From Xinfangfangia pollutisoli (GTDB taxonomy: Bacteria > Pseudomonadota > Alphaproteobacteria > Rhodobacterales > Rhodobacteraceae): a DNA stretch of 64,000 nucleotides. The notes beneath the pieces were generated by a model that saw nothing but the letters and a program-made list of their open reading frames with translations, was not told where the DNA came from and made no database searches. The DNA lies in assembly GCF_020179405.1 (NCBI RefSeq), contig NZ_JAICBZ010000001.1, forward strand, positions 1 to 64,000, written 5' to 3'. Each line of letters begins with the position of its first letter. Positions within the stretch are counted from its first letter, which is position 1. A program made the translations under genes and the position numbers. Shown here piece after piece: positions 53,834 to 62,574 of this stretch.

Positions 53834-55347
53834 ACGATATGCTCTCGAATATTCTTCTGGGTCTTTCGGTCGCGGCATCGCCGGAAGGGCTGATGTACTG
53901 CACGCTGGGGGTGTTCGTCGGGATGGTCGTCGGCGTTCTGCCCGGCCTGGGCGCGCTGGCCGCGATCTCGATCCTGTATCCGATCACCTTCCATGTCGCG
54001 CCGCAATTCGCGCTGATCATGCTGGCGGGCATCTATTACGGCACCTCCTATGGCGGCAAGACGACGGCGATCCTGCTGAACGTCCCCGGCACCACCGATG
54101 CCGCGGTCGTCTGTCTGGACGGCCACCCGATGGCCAAGCAGGGCCGCGCCGGTGTGGCGCTGTTCATGAGCACTCTGGCGGCCTTCAAGGGCGCGGCCAT
54201 CGGCATCGTCATCGTGATGCTGTTCTCGCCGGTCATCGCCTCGGCCGCGCTCAGCTTCGGCTCGCCCGAATATTTCGCGCTGATGGCGATGGGCCTGCTG
54301 GCCACCACCGCCATGTCCGACAGCGGCCCGTCGAAAAGCATCGCGATGGTCCTTTTGGGGATCGTCATCGGCCTGGCCGGAACCGATGTGAACAGCGGGG
54401 TCGAGCGGTTCACCTTCGGGCTGACCAGCCTGCAGGACGGCGTCAGCATGGTGGTCATCGCCATGGGCCTGTTCGGCGTGGCCGAAATCGTCTTCAGCTT
54501 CGCCAACACCCGTGCCGTGGTGCAGAACATCAGCATGCGCTCGATGCTGCCCACCCGCGACGATCTGCGCCGCTCGATCGCGCCCATGCTGCGCGGCACG
54601 GCGATCGGCGCCTTCTTCGGCGCGCTGCCCGGCACCGGATCGACCGTGTCGACCTTCATCTCCTACGGGGCCGAACGGAAGGTCTCGAAAACGCCCGAAC
54701 GCTTCGGCAAGGGCGCGATCGAGGGCGTGGTCGGCCCCGAGGCCGCCGCGAACAGCGCCGACATGACCGCCTTCATTCCGACCCTGACGCTGGGCGTGCC
54801 CGGCTCGACCTCGATGGCGCTGATCCTGTCGCTGCTGGTCATGCATGGCATGACCCCCGGCCCGCGGCTGATCACCGATCACGCCGATCTGGTCTGGGGC
54901 CTGATCATGAGCTTCTGGATCGGCAACATCCTGCTTTGCGTCTTCAACATCCCGATGATCGGCGTCTGGGTGCGGCTGCTGCGGATCCCCAGCCCGTATC
55001 TTTATCCGCTGATCCTGATGTTCATCTGCATCGGCACCTATTCGGTCCGCATGCATCTGGGCGATGTCTGGATGGTGATCGTCGCCTCGCTGTTCGGCGT
55101 GGCCGCGCGGCTTGCCAACTTCCCGGCCGGTCCGCTGCTTCTGGGCTATGTCCTTGGCCCGATGATGGAAGAGCATTTCCGCCGCACGCTGCTGTTGTCG
55201 CGCGGCGACCTGTCGGCCTTCTTCCAGGGCCCTATCTGCCTGACGATCTACACGGCGGTGATCCTGCTGTTCGGCTTCAAGCTGTTCCGCCTCTCGCCCC
55301 TTGGCCGCCGGATGTTCCCCAAGCGGATCCTCGACGAAAGCCTGTGA
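53830..55347 (+). CDS. tctA: Tripartite tricarboxylate transporter large membrane subunit
   Basis: 505 residues with about twelve membrane segments. TctA hallmarks are [59 protein letters not shown] and the repeat [44 protein letters not shown]. It is the ion-coupled carrier for the carboxylate captured by TctC. The usual TctCBA set is complete here. Confidence 0.92.
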   Translation: [505 protein letters not shown]

Positions 55348-55375
55348 CCGGACACCCTGTCACAGAGGAACCCAT

Positions 55376-55397
55376 GGTCCGGCCCCGCGGCCGGACC
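55376..55397 (+). terminator. Hairpin between tctA and TPR-like gene
   Basis: GGTCCGGCC (55376-55384) and GGCCGGACC (55389-55397) form a perfect 9-bp stem with a four-base loop, 20 bases before the next start. No U-run. It may modulate expression of the downstream TPR-DUF2182-MocR genes. Confidence 0.45.
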
Positions 55398-55417
55398 CCC
55401 GACACCAGGAGACCGAC

Positions 55418-57073
55418 ATGACCGACTATTACAACCTTGGACCCTATACCTGCCCGGTCACCACCCAGTCGCCCGAAGCGCAGCTTTGGTTCGACCGCGG
55501 GCTGATCTGGTGCTTCGGCTACAATCACGACGAGGCGGTGGCCTGCTTTCTCAAGGCCATCGACCACGATCCTGATCTGGCGATCGCCTATTGGGGTGTG
55601 TCTTACGCGTCGGGCTGCAATTACAACAAGCCCTGGGCGGCCTTCGACGATGCCGACATGGAACGGTCCCTGGCCCGCGCCTTCGACTATGCCCAACGCG
55701 CGCTTGAGAAATCCGCCGGCGCCTCCGAGGTCGAGGCGGCGCTGATCGTCGCGCTGCAACGCCGCTATCAAAGCGCCGTCGCCCAGGGCAGCGAGGCCTT
55801 CTGCGTCTGGAATGACGATTATGCCGATGCGATGCGCGCGGTGCAGGCCCGCTTTCCGCGCGATCTGAACGTCGCCACCTTCTTCTGCGAGGCGGTGATG
55901 AACCGCACGCCCTGGGCGCTGTGGGATCTGAAGACCGGCGAGATCGCCGAGGGCGCCAGCACCGCCGAGGCCGTTGCCGCAAGCGAGCGCGCGCTGGCCC
56001 TGCCCGGCGGCTATCAGCATCCGGGCCTGCTGCACATCTACATTCACCTGATGGAAATGTCGCCCTTCCCGGAACGCGCGCTGCGCGCCGCCGATGCGCT
56101 GCGCGGGCTGGTGCCCGATTCCGGCCATCTGCAGCATATGTCGACGCATATCGACGTGCTGTGCGGGCAGTATGAACGGGTGGTCACCTCGAACCACGAT
56201 GCCATCGTGGCGGACCGCAAGTACCTGGCCCGCCAGGGCGCGATCAATTTCTACTCGCTCTATCGCTGCCACAATTACCACTTCAAGGTCTATGGCGCGA
56301 TGTTCCTGGGCCAATATGCGCCCGCTTTGGAAGCCGCCACCGAAATGGCCGGCACGCTTCCGGCCGAACTGCTTCAGGTCTCGTCGCCACCCATGGCCGA
56401 CTGGCTGGAAGGCTTTCTGTCGGTGAAGCAGCACGTCTATATCCGCTTCGGCAAATGGGACGAGATCGTCGCCCAGCCGCAGCCCGAAGACCCCGAGCTG
56501 TTCTGCGTGACCAATGCGATGATGCATTACGCCAAGGCCGTGGCCTATGCCGCCAGCAACCGGGTCGAACCGGCGCTTGCCGAGGCCGAGAAGTTCGAAC
56601 AGGCCTTCGCGCGGGTGCCCGAAAGCCGGATGCTGTTCAACAACACCTGCCGCGACATCCTGACCGTCGCGCGGGAAATGATGCTGGGCGAGATCGCCTA
56701 TCGCCAGGCCGCGTATGAAACCGCCTTCGCCCATCTGCGCAGGTCGGTCGATCTCAGCGACAACCTGCCCTACGATGAACCCTGGGGCTGGATGCAGCCG
56801 ACCCGCCACGCCCTGGCCGCGCTGCTGCTGGAGCAGGGCGAGGTCGAGGCTTCGGCCGCGGTCTACCGCCAGGATCTGGGCCTTGACCCGGCCCTGCCGC
56901 GCGCCGTGCATCACCCCGACAATGTCTGGAGCCTGCAGGGCTATCACGAATGCCTGCGGAAACTGGGCCGCGATGCCGAAGCGGCGCTGATCGGGCAGCG
57001 GCTGACGCTGGCCAAGGGCCGGGTCGATGTGCCGGTACGCTCGTCCTGCTACTGCAAGCAGGGCAGCCGCTGA
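55418..57073 (+). CDS. Uncharacterised TPR-like helical protein, His- and Cys-rich
   Basis: 551 residues, no signal peptide, built from helical TPR-like repeats (for example WFDRGLIWCFGYNHDEAVACFLKAIDHDPDLAIAYWG near the N-terminus). Unusual conserved-looking His/Cys groups stand out: YQHPGLLHIYIHLMEMSP and GHLQHMSTHIDVLCGQY (about 202-255), LYRCHNYHFKVYGAMF, and the C-terminal SSCYCKQG. Such residues could bind a metal. The gene follows tctA by 70 bp and precedes a DUF2182 gene by 13 bp. The function is unknown; a scaffold, or an enzyme acting on the imported compound, are both open. Confidence 0.7.
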   Translation: MTDYYNLGPYTCPVTTQSPEAQLWFDRGLIWCFGYNHDEAVACFLKAIDHDPDLAIAYWGVSYASGCNYNKPWAAFDDADMERSLARAFDYAQRALEKSAGASEVEAALIVALQRRYQSAVAQGSEAFCVWNDDYADAMRAVQARFPRDLNVATFFCEAVMNRTPWALWDLKTGEIAEGASTAEAVAASERALALPGGYQHPGLLHIYIHLMEMSPFPERALRAADALRGLVPDSGHLQHMSTHIDVLCGQYERVVTSNHDAIVADRKYLARQGAINFYSLYRCHNYHFKVYGAMFLGQYAPALEAATEMAGTLPAELLQVSSPPMADWLEGFLSVKQHVYIRFGKWDEIVAQPQPEDPELFCVTNAMMHYAKAVAYAASNRVEPALAEAEKFEQAFARVPESRMLFNNTCRDILTVAREMMLGEIAYRQAAYETAFAHLRRSVDLSDNLPYDEPWGWMQPTRHALAALLLEQGEVEASAAVYRQDLGLDPALPRAVHHPDNVWSLQGYHECLRKLGRDAEAALIGQRLTLAKGRVDVPVRSSCYCKQGSR

Positions 57074-57086
57074 GCTGCCGCCGCCG

Positions 57087-57860
57087 ATGCGCCCGCCCGC
57101 CCCTGCCCCTGCGATGCGCCTGGCCCTGGCGGGTCTGTGCCTGTCGGGCTGGGGCGGGCTTGCCGCCATGGCGGCCGAACAGGCCCGCCGGGGCGCACTG
57201 GCGCCGTTCGGGCCGGGCATGGGGCTGATCGACGGGCTGCGGCTGTGGGGCTTTGGCGACATAAGGGTCTGGATGGATGCCGGGTCGCTGTGTTCCTATG
57301 ACCCGGCCCGCCCGATCCTGGCCATGGCGGCCGAGATTTCGGCGATGTGGGCGGCGATGATCCTGGCGATGGTGCTGCCGCTGCTGGCGCATCGCAGGGA
57401 AGCGGGCGGTGGCTGGCCGTTCGGCGCGCTGCGGGCCTGGTCGGGCAGCGCGCTGGCCTTGCTGGGCTTCTGCGCGCTGGCCACCCTTTGTCAGATCGCC
57501 GCGCAGGCGACAGGCCTGCTGTCGCCCGCGCTGCGGGTGGACCACCCGCTGGCCCAGGCGCTGTTCGTCTTCGCGGCGATCCTGGCCCAGGCGCTGCTGG
57601 GCAAAGGCCCGCGCCCTGCCGCGCGCGCCGACACGATCGGCGCCGGCACCCGTGCAACCCTGCAGGGCCTCGCGCGCTGCGCGCCCATGCTTTTGCTGAT
57701 GTTTCCGCTGGGGCTGATGAACCTGGTCGCCATGGCCGCGATGCTGGCGCTTCACCTGTCGGGCGCCCTGGCCCTGCCCGCGCGGCGCCCGCTGGGCCGC
57801 CCGCTGGGCCGGGTGACCGGCCTTGCCCTGCGCCGTGCCGCCAGCCGGGGCCTGCGGTGA
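57087..57860 (+). CDS. DUF2182-like integral membrane protein
   Basis: 257 residues with about five to six membrane segments. EISAMWAAMILAMVLPLLAHRRE (about 84-106) and CAPMLLLMFPLGLMNLVAMAAM (about 200-220) match the DUF2182 (COG5486, predicted metal-binding membrane protein) pattern, though the Cys-Cys-Trp motif common in that family is reduced to a single Cys. The start at 57087 is the first ATG after the TPR stop; 57114 is possible. The stop overlaps the GTG of the mocR gene (GTGA). Function unknown. Confidence 0.65.
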   Translation: MRPPAPAPAMRLALAGLCLSGWGGLAAMAAEQARRGALAPFGPGMGLIDGLRLWGFGDIRVWMDAGSLCSYDPARPILAMAAEISAMWAAMILAMVLPLLAHRREAGGGWPFGALRAWSGSALALLGFCALATLCQIAAQATGLLSPALRVDHPLAQALFVFAAILAQALLGKGPRPAARADTIGAGTRATLQGLARCAPMLLLMFPLGLMNLVAMAAMLALHLSGALALPARRPLGRPLGRVTGLALRRAASRGLR

Positions 57861-59461
57861 AGCTGCGGATCGACATCGACCGGACGCGCAGCATCGGGCT
57901 GAGCGATCAGATCACCGCGCAGGTCTCGCGGATGATCTTCGAGGGACGGATCGCCACGGGGATGAAACTGCCCTCGTGCCGCCTGCTGGCGCGCGACATC
58001 GGCGTGTCGATCAACACGGTGATCGCCGCCTATCAGACCCTGCAGGACGAACAGCTGATCACCGCCCGGCCGCGCTCGGGTTTTTTCGTGCGCCTGGGTC
58101 CCGGCGTGCATCCGGGCCTGATCGCCCAGGCCCCGGCGCCCGAAAAGAAACCGGCACGGATCGTGCAGAAGCTGAACCTCGCACGGCGGGCCGACGGGAT
58201 CGACACGATCTTCCGGCCGCAGAACTGGTTCGCCCAGCCCTATCCCTTCGTCTGCAACCAGATCAACGAGAACGACTTTCCCGTCGCCGAATGGCGCGAA
58301 TGCGCGCGGCTGGCGATGAACCGCAAGGATCTGAAGATCTGGTCTTCGGACGGCCATTATGCCGACAGCCCCGACCTGATCCGCCAGGTCAACCAGCGCA
58401 TCCTGCCCAGCCGCGGCATCGCCGCCGATCCCGGCTCGACGCTGATCACCCTGGGGTCGCAGAACGGCCTGTACCTGATCAGCTTCCTGTTCGGCGGGCG
58501 CGACCGGGTGGCCGCGATGGAGGACCCGGGCTATCCCGATGCCCGCAAGATCCTGACCGCCAATTTCGGCTCGGTCCGCTTTCAGCCCGTCGATGCCGAG
58601 GGGCTGGTCGTCGACGACAGGCTGCGCGGCGTCGATCTGGTCTTCGTGACCCCGAACCGGCAGTTTCCGACCACGGTCACCATGTCACCCGCGCGGCGCC
58701 GCGCGCTGCTGGATGCGGCCGAGGAACATGACTTCTACATCGTCGAGGACGATTACGAATGCGATGTCGACTATCGGCAGGTCCCGCCCCTGTCGCTGCG
58801 CGCGCAGGATGACCGCGGGCGGGTGATCTATCTTGGCAGCCTGTCGAAGGGCCTGTCGCCGGGGCTGCGGCTGGGCTACCTGAACGCCTCGCCCGATTTC
58901 GTGGCGGCGGCGCGCGACAGCCGGGGCATGATCCTCAGGCATCCGCCCTTCATCCTGCAGCAGACGGCGGCGGCCTTTGTCGATCTTGGCTATTACGACC
59001 GGCTGCTGCGGCGGCTGAAGCGCGATCACGAGCAGCGCTGGCGCATCGCCAATGCCGCTTTGGCCGACAGCCTGCCGGAGCTTCAGGTGGTCAGCGAATT
59101 CGGCGGCACGAATTTCCTGCTGACCGACCCCCAGCGCCAGCTGCAGGCCGATGCGCTGGCCCGGGCGGCGCTGGCGCGGGGGATCGTGATCGAAGCTGTG
59201 GCGCCCTGCTATTCGTGCCGCGCAGAGGGCGCCCACAGGTTTCGCATCGGCGTCTCGTCCATCGGTCAGGACCGGATCCGGCCCGGCCTTGCGCTGCTGG
59301 CCGATCTGCTGGCCGAGCGGCGCGGGGCCGGACCCTATTCCGCCCCGCCGACCGGCGCGGGCTTGCCGGCCTCGGCCACCAGCGCGGCCAGCCGGAAGAA
59401 GCCATGCACCATCTTGGAAAACGGCATCAGCAGGAACAGCACCATCACCGCGGCCAGGTGA
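57857..59461 (+). CDS. MocR/PdxR-type regulator (GntR helix-turn-helix plus aminotransferase domain)
   Basis: 534 residues. An N-terminal winged helix (about 8-80) has RIATGMKLPSCRLLARDIGVSINTVIAAYQTLQDEQLI, followed by a fold-type I aminotransferase domain with VEDDYECD and the PLP lysine Lys331 in LGSLSKGLSPGLRLGYL. MocR proteins use PLP to sense amino compounds such as GABA, taurine or pyridoxal. Translation starts at a GTG overlapping the DUF2182 stop. The last ~42 codons (from 59335) run antisense to the end of tcuB, and this tail does not look like the family, so the normal stop may have been lost. Confidence 0.85.
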   Translation: MKLRIDIDRTRSIGLSDQITAQVSRMIFEGRIATGMKLPSCRLLARDIGVSINTVIAAYQTLQDEQLITARPRSGFFVRLGPGVHPGLIAQAPAPEKKPARIVQKLNLARRADGIDTIFRPQNWFAQPYPFVCNQINENDFPVAEWRECARLAMNRKDLKIWSSDGHYADSPDLIRQVNQRILPSRGIAADPGSTLITLGSQNGLYLISFLFGGRDRVAAMEDPGYPDARKILTANFGSVRFQPVDAEGLVVDDRLRGVDLVFVTPNRQFPTTVTMSPARRRALLDAAEEHDFYIVEDDYECDVDYRQVPPLSLRAQDDRGRVIYLGSLSKGLSPGLRLGYLNASPDFVAAARDSRGMILRHPPFILQQTAAAFVDLGYYDRLLRRLKRDHEQRWRIANAALADSLPELQVVSEFGGTNFLLTDPQRQLQADALARAALARGIVIEAVAPCYSCRAEGAHRFRIGVSSIGQDRIRPGLALLADLLAERRGAGPYSAPPTGAGLPASATSAASRKKPCTILENGISRNSTITAAR

Positions 59462-60441
59462 ACCGCCAGAAGCGGCCCGACCGCGCCCGTGCCGGTTGCG
59501 GCGTAAAGCGCCAGCCCGGTCAGCGCGACGAAGCCCAGAAGCAGGATGAAGGCCATCTCGCCGCCCCAGACCCTCCGGGCCCCCAGCGCCGGATCGGCCC
59601 GCAGTTTCAGAAGCGCCAGCCCCGCCGCCCCCGCCAGCATCATCGCCCCGCCCGGCACGCCCAGAAGCTTGGGCAGCGAGAACAGCGGATAGGGCGCTTC
59701 CCAGCCAAAGGCATAATGCATCACCGTGCCGCTGGCCGTGGCCGCGAAGCACAGAAGAAAGCCGTACATCATCAATTGGTGGAACAGCCGGCGGCGGTCG
59801 CTGAAGCGGTCGCCCTTCTCGAAGTTGCAGCCCTCGCCATGGCCGCCCGACAGGTTCTTCATCCGCGCGGCACTGTCCATCGCCTGCAGCAGATGCGCCA
59901 GGCGCACGCGGCCGCCGCCGACCTCGCGCCAATAGGCGCGCAGCGACAGCGCGATCAGCGCCAGGGGCAGCAGAAAGGCCGGCACGAAGATCGCCACCAG
60001 CGTGTTATGCGCCAGATGGGCATAGAAGCCCGCGCCCGCCAGCGGCTTCAGCGCCGCCAGCGCCCAGAAGAACCCCGCCAGCGCCGCCACCAAGAGCCCC
60101 GCCATCGCCACGCCATGGCTTTGGAACAGCCGCGCCAGCGCCTGCGGCCGCGCCAGCCTTTCCCAGCTTTCCACCCGCACCTCGGCCAAGGCCGCCGGGA
60201 TGTTCAGCGCGAATTCATGCGGCGCGGTATATTGGCAGGCGTAATAGCAGCCGCGGCAGTTGTGGCACAGGTTCGCCAGCTGCGTCAGGTCGCCATCGGC
60301 AAAGGCCTTCTGCCGGGTCATCGCCGGAAAGACCGAGCAGAAGCCCTCGCAATAGCGGCAGGCATTGCAGATCTCGATCTGGCGGCGCGCTTCGCCGGTG
60401 GCCGACAGAAGCGGGGCGGTGGGGGTCAGGTCAAGCGACAT
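59335..60441 (-). CDS. tcuB: TcuB-type tricarballylate/citrate utilisation Fe-S membrane protein
   Basis: 368 residues. Two Cys-rich clusters at the N-terminus, Cys25-28-31-35 (CNACRYCEGFC) and Cys59-62-65-69 (CHNCRGCYYAC), should bind two [4Fe-4S] centres. About six membrane segments follow (140-340), with His residues such as HLAAVMVLFLLMPFSKMVHG near the end. TcuB re-oxidises the flavin of TcuA and passes electrons to the quinone pool. The start overlaps the tcuA stop by 11 bases. The 3' end overlaps the convergent mocR gene by 127 bp. Confidence 0.88.
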   Translation of the reverse strand: MSLDLTPTAPLLSATGEARRQIEICNACRYCEGFCSVFPAMTRQKAFADGDLTQLANLCHNCRGCYYACQYTAPHEFALNIPAALAEVRVESWERLARPQALARLFQSHGVAMAGLLVAALAGFFWALAALKPLAGAGFYAHLAHNTLVAIFVPAFLLPLALIALSLRAYWREVGGGRVRLAHLLQAMDSAARMKNLSGGHGEGCNFEKGDRFSDRRRLFHQLMMYGFLLCFAATASGTVMHYAFGWEAPYPLFSLPKLLGVPGGAMMLAGAAGLALLKLRADPALGARRVWGGEMAFILLLGFVALTGLALYAATGTGAVGPLLAVHLAAVMVLFLLMPFSKMVHGFFRLAALVAEAGKPAPVGGAE

Positions 60442-61837
60442 GGGCGGCGGCCTCCTTGCCCGCGATGCGTCCGAAGACGGTGCCGATGGTCATGCCGAAG
60501 CCGGCAAGATAGCCCTGGCCCAGGATCGAGCCGGCCATGATCTCTCCGGCCGCCCAAAGGTTGCGGATCGGGCCGCCGGGGCCGTGAACCTGGGCCCGGG
60601 CATCGACCTTCAGGCCCAGATAGGTGAAGGTCACGCCGGGGCGCAGCTGGTAGCCATAGAAGGGCGCCGTATCCAGCGGCCGCGCCCAGTTGGTCTTGGC
60701 GATGTCCAGCCCCTCGGTGCGCAGCCCGTCCAGCTCGGTCGGGTGGAACTTGCCGGGGCGGCAGGCGGCGTTGAACCCGTCGACCGTGCGGCGCACCGCC
60801 TGCGGATCCAGGCCCATCTTCGCCGCCAGTTCCTCGATCGTGTCGGCCTTTACCGGCGGGAAGACCGAGGGCATGAACAGGTCGATCGACTTGGCGTCGA
60901 TCAGCGCATAGCCGACCTGATCGGGCTGGGCCGCGACCAGCCGCCCCCAGATCGCATAGCGCTTGGGCCAGACATCCTCGCCCTCGTCATAGAAGCGCTC
61001 GCCCTTCTGGTTCAGCACGATGGAAAACGGCACGCAGTCCAGCCGGGTGACGATGCCGCCATCGTATTTCGGCGCCCGCCCGTCGATGGCCACGGCATGG
61101 CACTGGGTCGGATCACCGACCGATTCCGCACCCTGATCCAGCATGTCGCGCAAGACGACGCCGCGATTGTAGGGCGTGCCGCGGATCAGGAAATTGCGCG
61201 CCGAAGGGCCCCAGGCCCGGGCCAGCCAGTCGATATCGGCCTGAAACCCGCCCGAGGCCAGCACGAAGGCCCGCGCCTGTACCGTCACCGGCTTGCCCGC
61301 GATCTCGGCCTGAAGATGGGTGATCCGGTCGCCGTCCAGATGCACATGGGTGACCTGCGCCTCATAGGCGACCTTCACCCCCAGATCCTGGGCGGTGTTG
61401 TAATAGGCATTCACCAGCGCCTTGCCGCCGCCCAGGAAGAAGGCATTCGTCCGCCCCAGGCTGAGCGTGCCCGACAGCGAGGGCTGGAAGCGCACGCCAT
61501 GCGCCTTCATCCAGGGCAGGCATTCCTCGGACGAGCGGATCGCCATCCGCGCCAGGCCCTCATCCGTCTTGCCCTTGGTCACCAGCATCAGGTCGTGGAA
61601 ATATTCGTCTTCCTCATAGCTGCCGACCAGCGGATCCATCGGCGCGCGGTGCATGCAGCGGAAGTTGCGGGTGTGCCGGCTGTTGCCGCCGCGATAGGGC
61701 TTCGGCGCGCCTTCCAGCACCAGAACGCTGGCCCCGGCCTCGGCTGCGGTGATCGCGGCGCAGAGGGCGGCATTGCCGCCGCCCACCACGGCCAGGTCGA
61801 AAGTCTCGGGCCAGGATGTTTGCGGCCAGTCCGTCAT
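60431..61837 (-). CDS. tcuA: TcuA-type FAD-dependent tricarballylate dehydrogenase
   Basis: 468 residues of the fumarate reductase/succinate dehydrogenase flavoprotein family. The FAD loop is LAVVGGGNAALCAAITAAEAGASVLVLEGAP (about 15-45); NSRHTRNFRCMHR, FVLASGGFQAD and the C-terminal NLWAAGEIMAGSILGQGYLAGFGMTIGTVFG complete the flavin site. TcuA oxidises tricarballylate to cis-aconitate. The operon has no tcuC, but a TTT transporter and AbrB proteins are near. The start overlaps the gntR stop (ATGA), so regulator, dehydrogenase and electron carrier are translated together. Another polycarboxylate may be the real substrate. Confidence 0.87.
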   Translation of the reverse strand: MTDWPQTSWPETFDLAVVGGGNAALCAAITAAEAGASVLVLEGAPKPYRGGNSRHTRNFRCMHRAPMDPLVGSYEEDEYFHDLMLVTKGKTDEGLARMAIRSSEECLPWMKAHGVRFQPSLSGTLSLGRTNAFFLGGGKALVNAYYNTAQDLGVKVAYEAQVTHVHLDGDRITHLQAEIAGKPVTVQARAFVLASGGFQADIDWLARAWGPSARNFLIRGTPYNRGVVLRDMLDQGAESVGDPTQCHAVAIDGRAPKYDGGIVTRLDCVPFSIVLNQKGERFYDEGEDVWPKRYAIWGRLVAAQPDQVGYALIDAKSIDLFMPSVFPPVKADTIEELAAKMGLDPQAVRRTVDGFNAACRPGKFHPTELDGLRTEGLDIAKTNWARPLDTAPFYGYQLRPGVTFTYLGLKVDARAQVHGPGGPIRNLWAAGEIMAGSILGQGYLAGFGMTIGTVFGRIAGKEAAAHVA

Positions 61838-62502
61838 GCCTCGTCCTCCAGGGGAATTTCGCGTCCGCGCATGCCGCGCAGCCGGGCCGACAGCGCCGCC
61901 TCGACATGCCGGCGCATCGCCAGTTCGGCCGCCGCCCCGTCGCGGGCCTGAAGGGCGGCCAGCACGGCGCCATGTTCATCCACGGCCGACACCGCGCGGG
62001 ACGGCTCGGCCAGCGTCGTCGGCCCCAGGATCAGCAGCGTCTTCTGGAGCGCGCTCATCGCCTTGACCAGAAAGCGGTTGCGGGCCGCCTCGATCAGGGT
62101 GCGGTGGAACTGGCGGTTCATCTCGCGCGCCTGGGGGCCCGCGGTGGCACTGGCCAGTTCCGCATTCAGCGCCACCAGTTCGGCCAGTTCGATATCCGAA
62201 GCCGCCCGCGCCGCCAGCCGGGCCGCCGTGCCTTCCAGCACCGCGCGCATCTCGTACAGTTCGACCACTTCGGCATGGTCCAGGCTGCGGATCGTCGCGC
62301 CCTGGCGCGGCAGATGCACGACCAGACCATCCGCCTCAAGCTGGCGGATCGCCTCGCGCACGGGGGTGCGGCTGATGCCCAGCCGGTCGGCCAGTTCGGT
62401 TTCGCGCAGCCGCGCGCCGGGCGACAGCGCGCCATCGCGGATCTCGTCCAGCAGGCGGCGATAGGCCCCCTGCCCCTGCGGAATCTCACTGTCGTCAGCC
62501 AT
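61834..62502 (-). CDS. GntR-family regulator (FCD domain) of the tcu operon
   Basis: 222 residues. A winged helix with LRETELADRLGISRTPVREAIRQLEADGLVVHLPRQG (about 34-70) is followed by an FCD domain (YEMRAVLEGTAARLAARAA, MNRQFHRTLIEAARNRFL, DEHGAVLAALQARD). It is the first gene of the tcuAB operon and divergent from the second abrB gene. A palindromic site overlaps the abrB -10. In Salmonella tcu is controlled by a LysR protein, so a GntR regulator here is a different wiring. The ATG at 62502 was chosen over longer frames that enter the promoter region. Confidence 0.87.
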   Translation of the reverse strand: MADDSEIPQGQGAYRRLLDEIRDGALSPGARLRETELADRLGISRTPVREAIRQLEADGLVVHLPRQGATIRSLDHAEVVELYEMRAVLEGTAARLAARAASDIELAELVALNAELASATAGPQAREMNRQFHRTLIEAARNRFLVKAMSALQKTLLILGPTTLAEPSRAVSAVDEHGAVLAALQARDGAAAELAMRRHVEAALSARLRGMRGREIPLEDEA

Positions 62503-62514
62503 GAAACGACTCGC

Positions 62515-62553
62515 TTGCGGTTTCTGTGTCCGAGCGTATACATCTGGATACAA
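62515..62553. promoter_or_regulatory. Divergent promoter and GntR-type operator between gntR-tcuAB and abrB
   Basis: For abrB, TTGCGG (62515-62520) and TATACA (62537-62542) with a 16-base spacer form a promoter. Bases 62534-62553 read GCGTATACATCTGGATACAA, with the core GTATAC-ATCT-GGATAC overlapping the -10. It matches 15 of 20 positions of the site at 4162-4181 in the same register relative to a -10. Repression by the adjacent GntR protein is inferred. Confidence 0.6.
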
Positions 62554-62574
62554 TTTGCCGCAAGGAGGTCTCTG

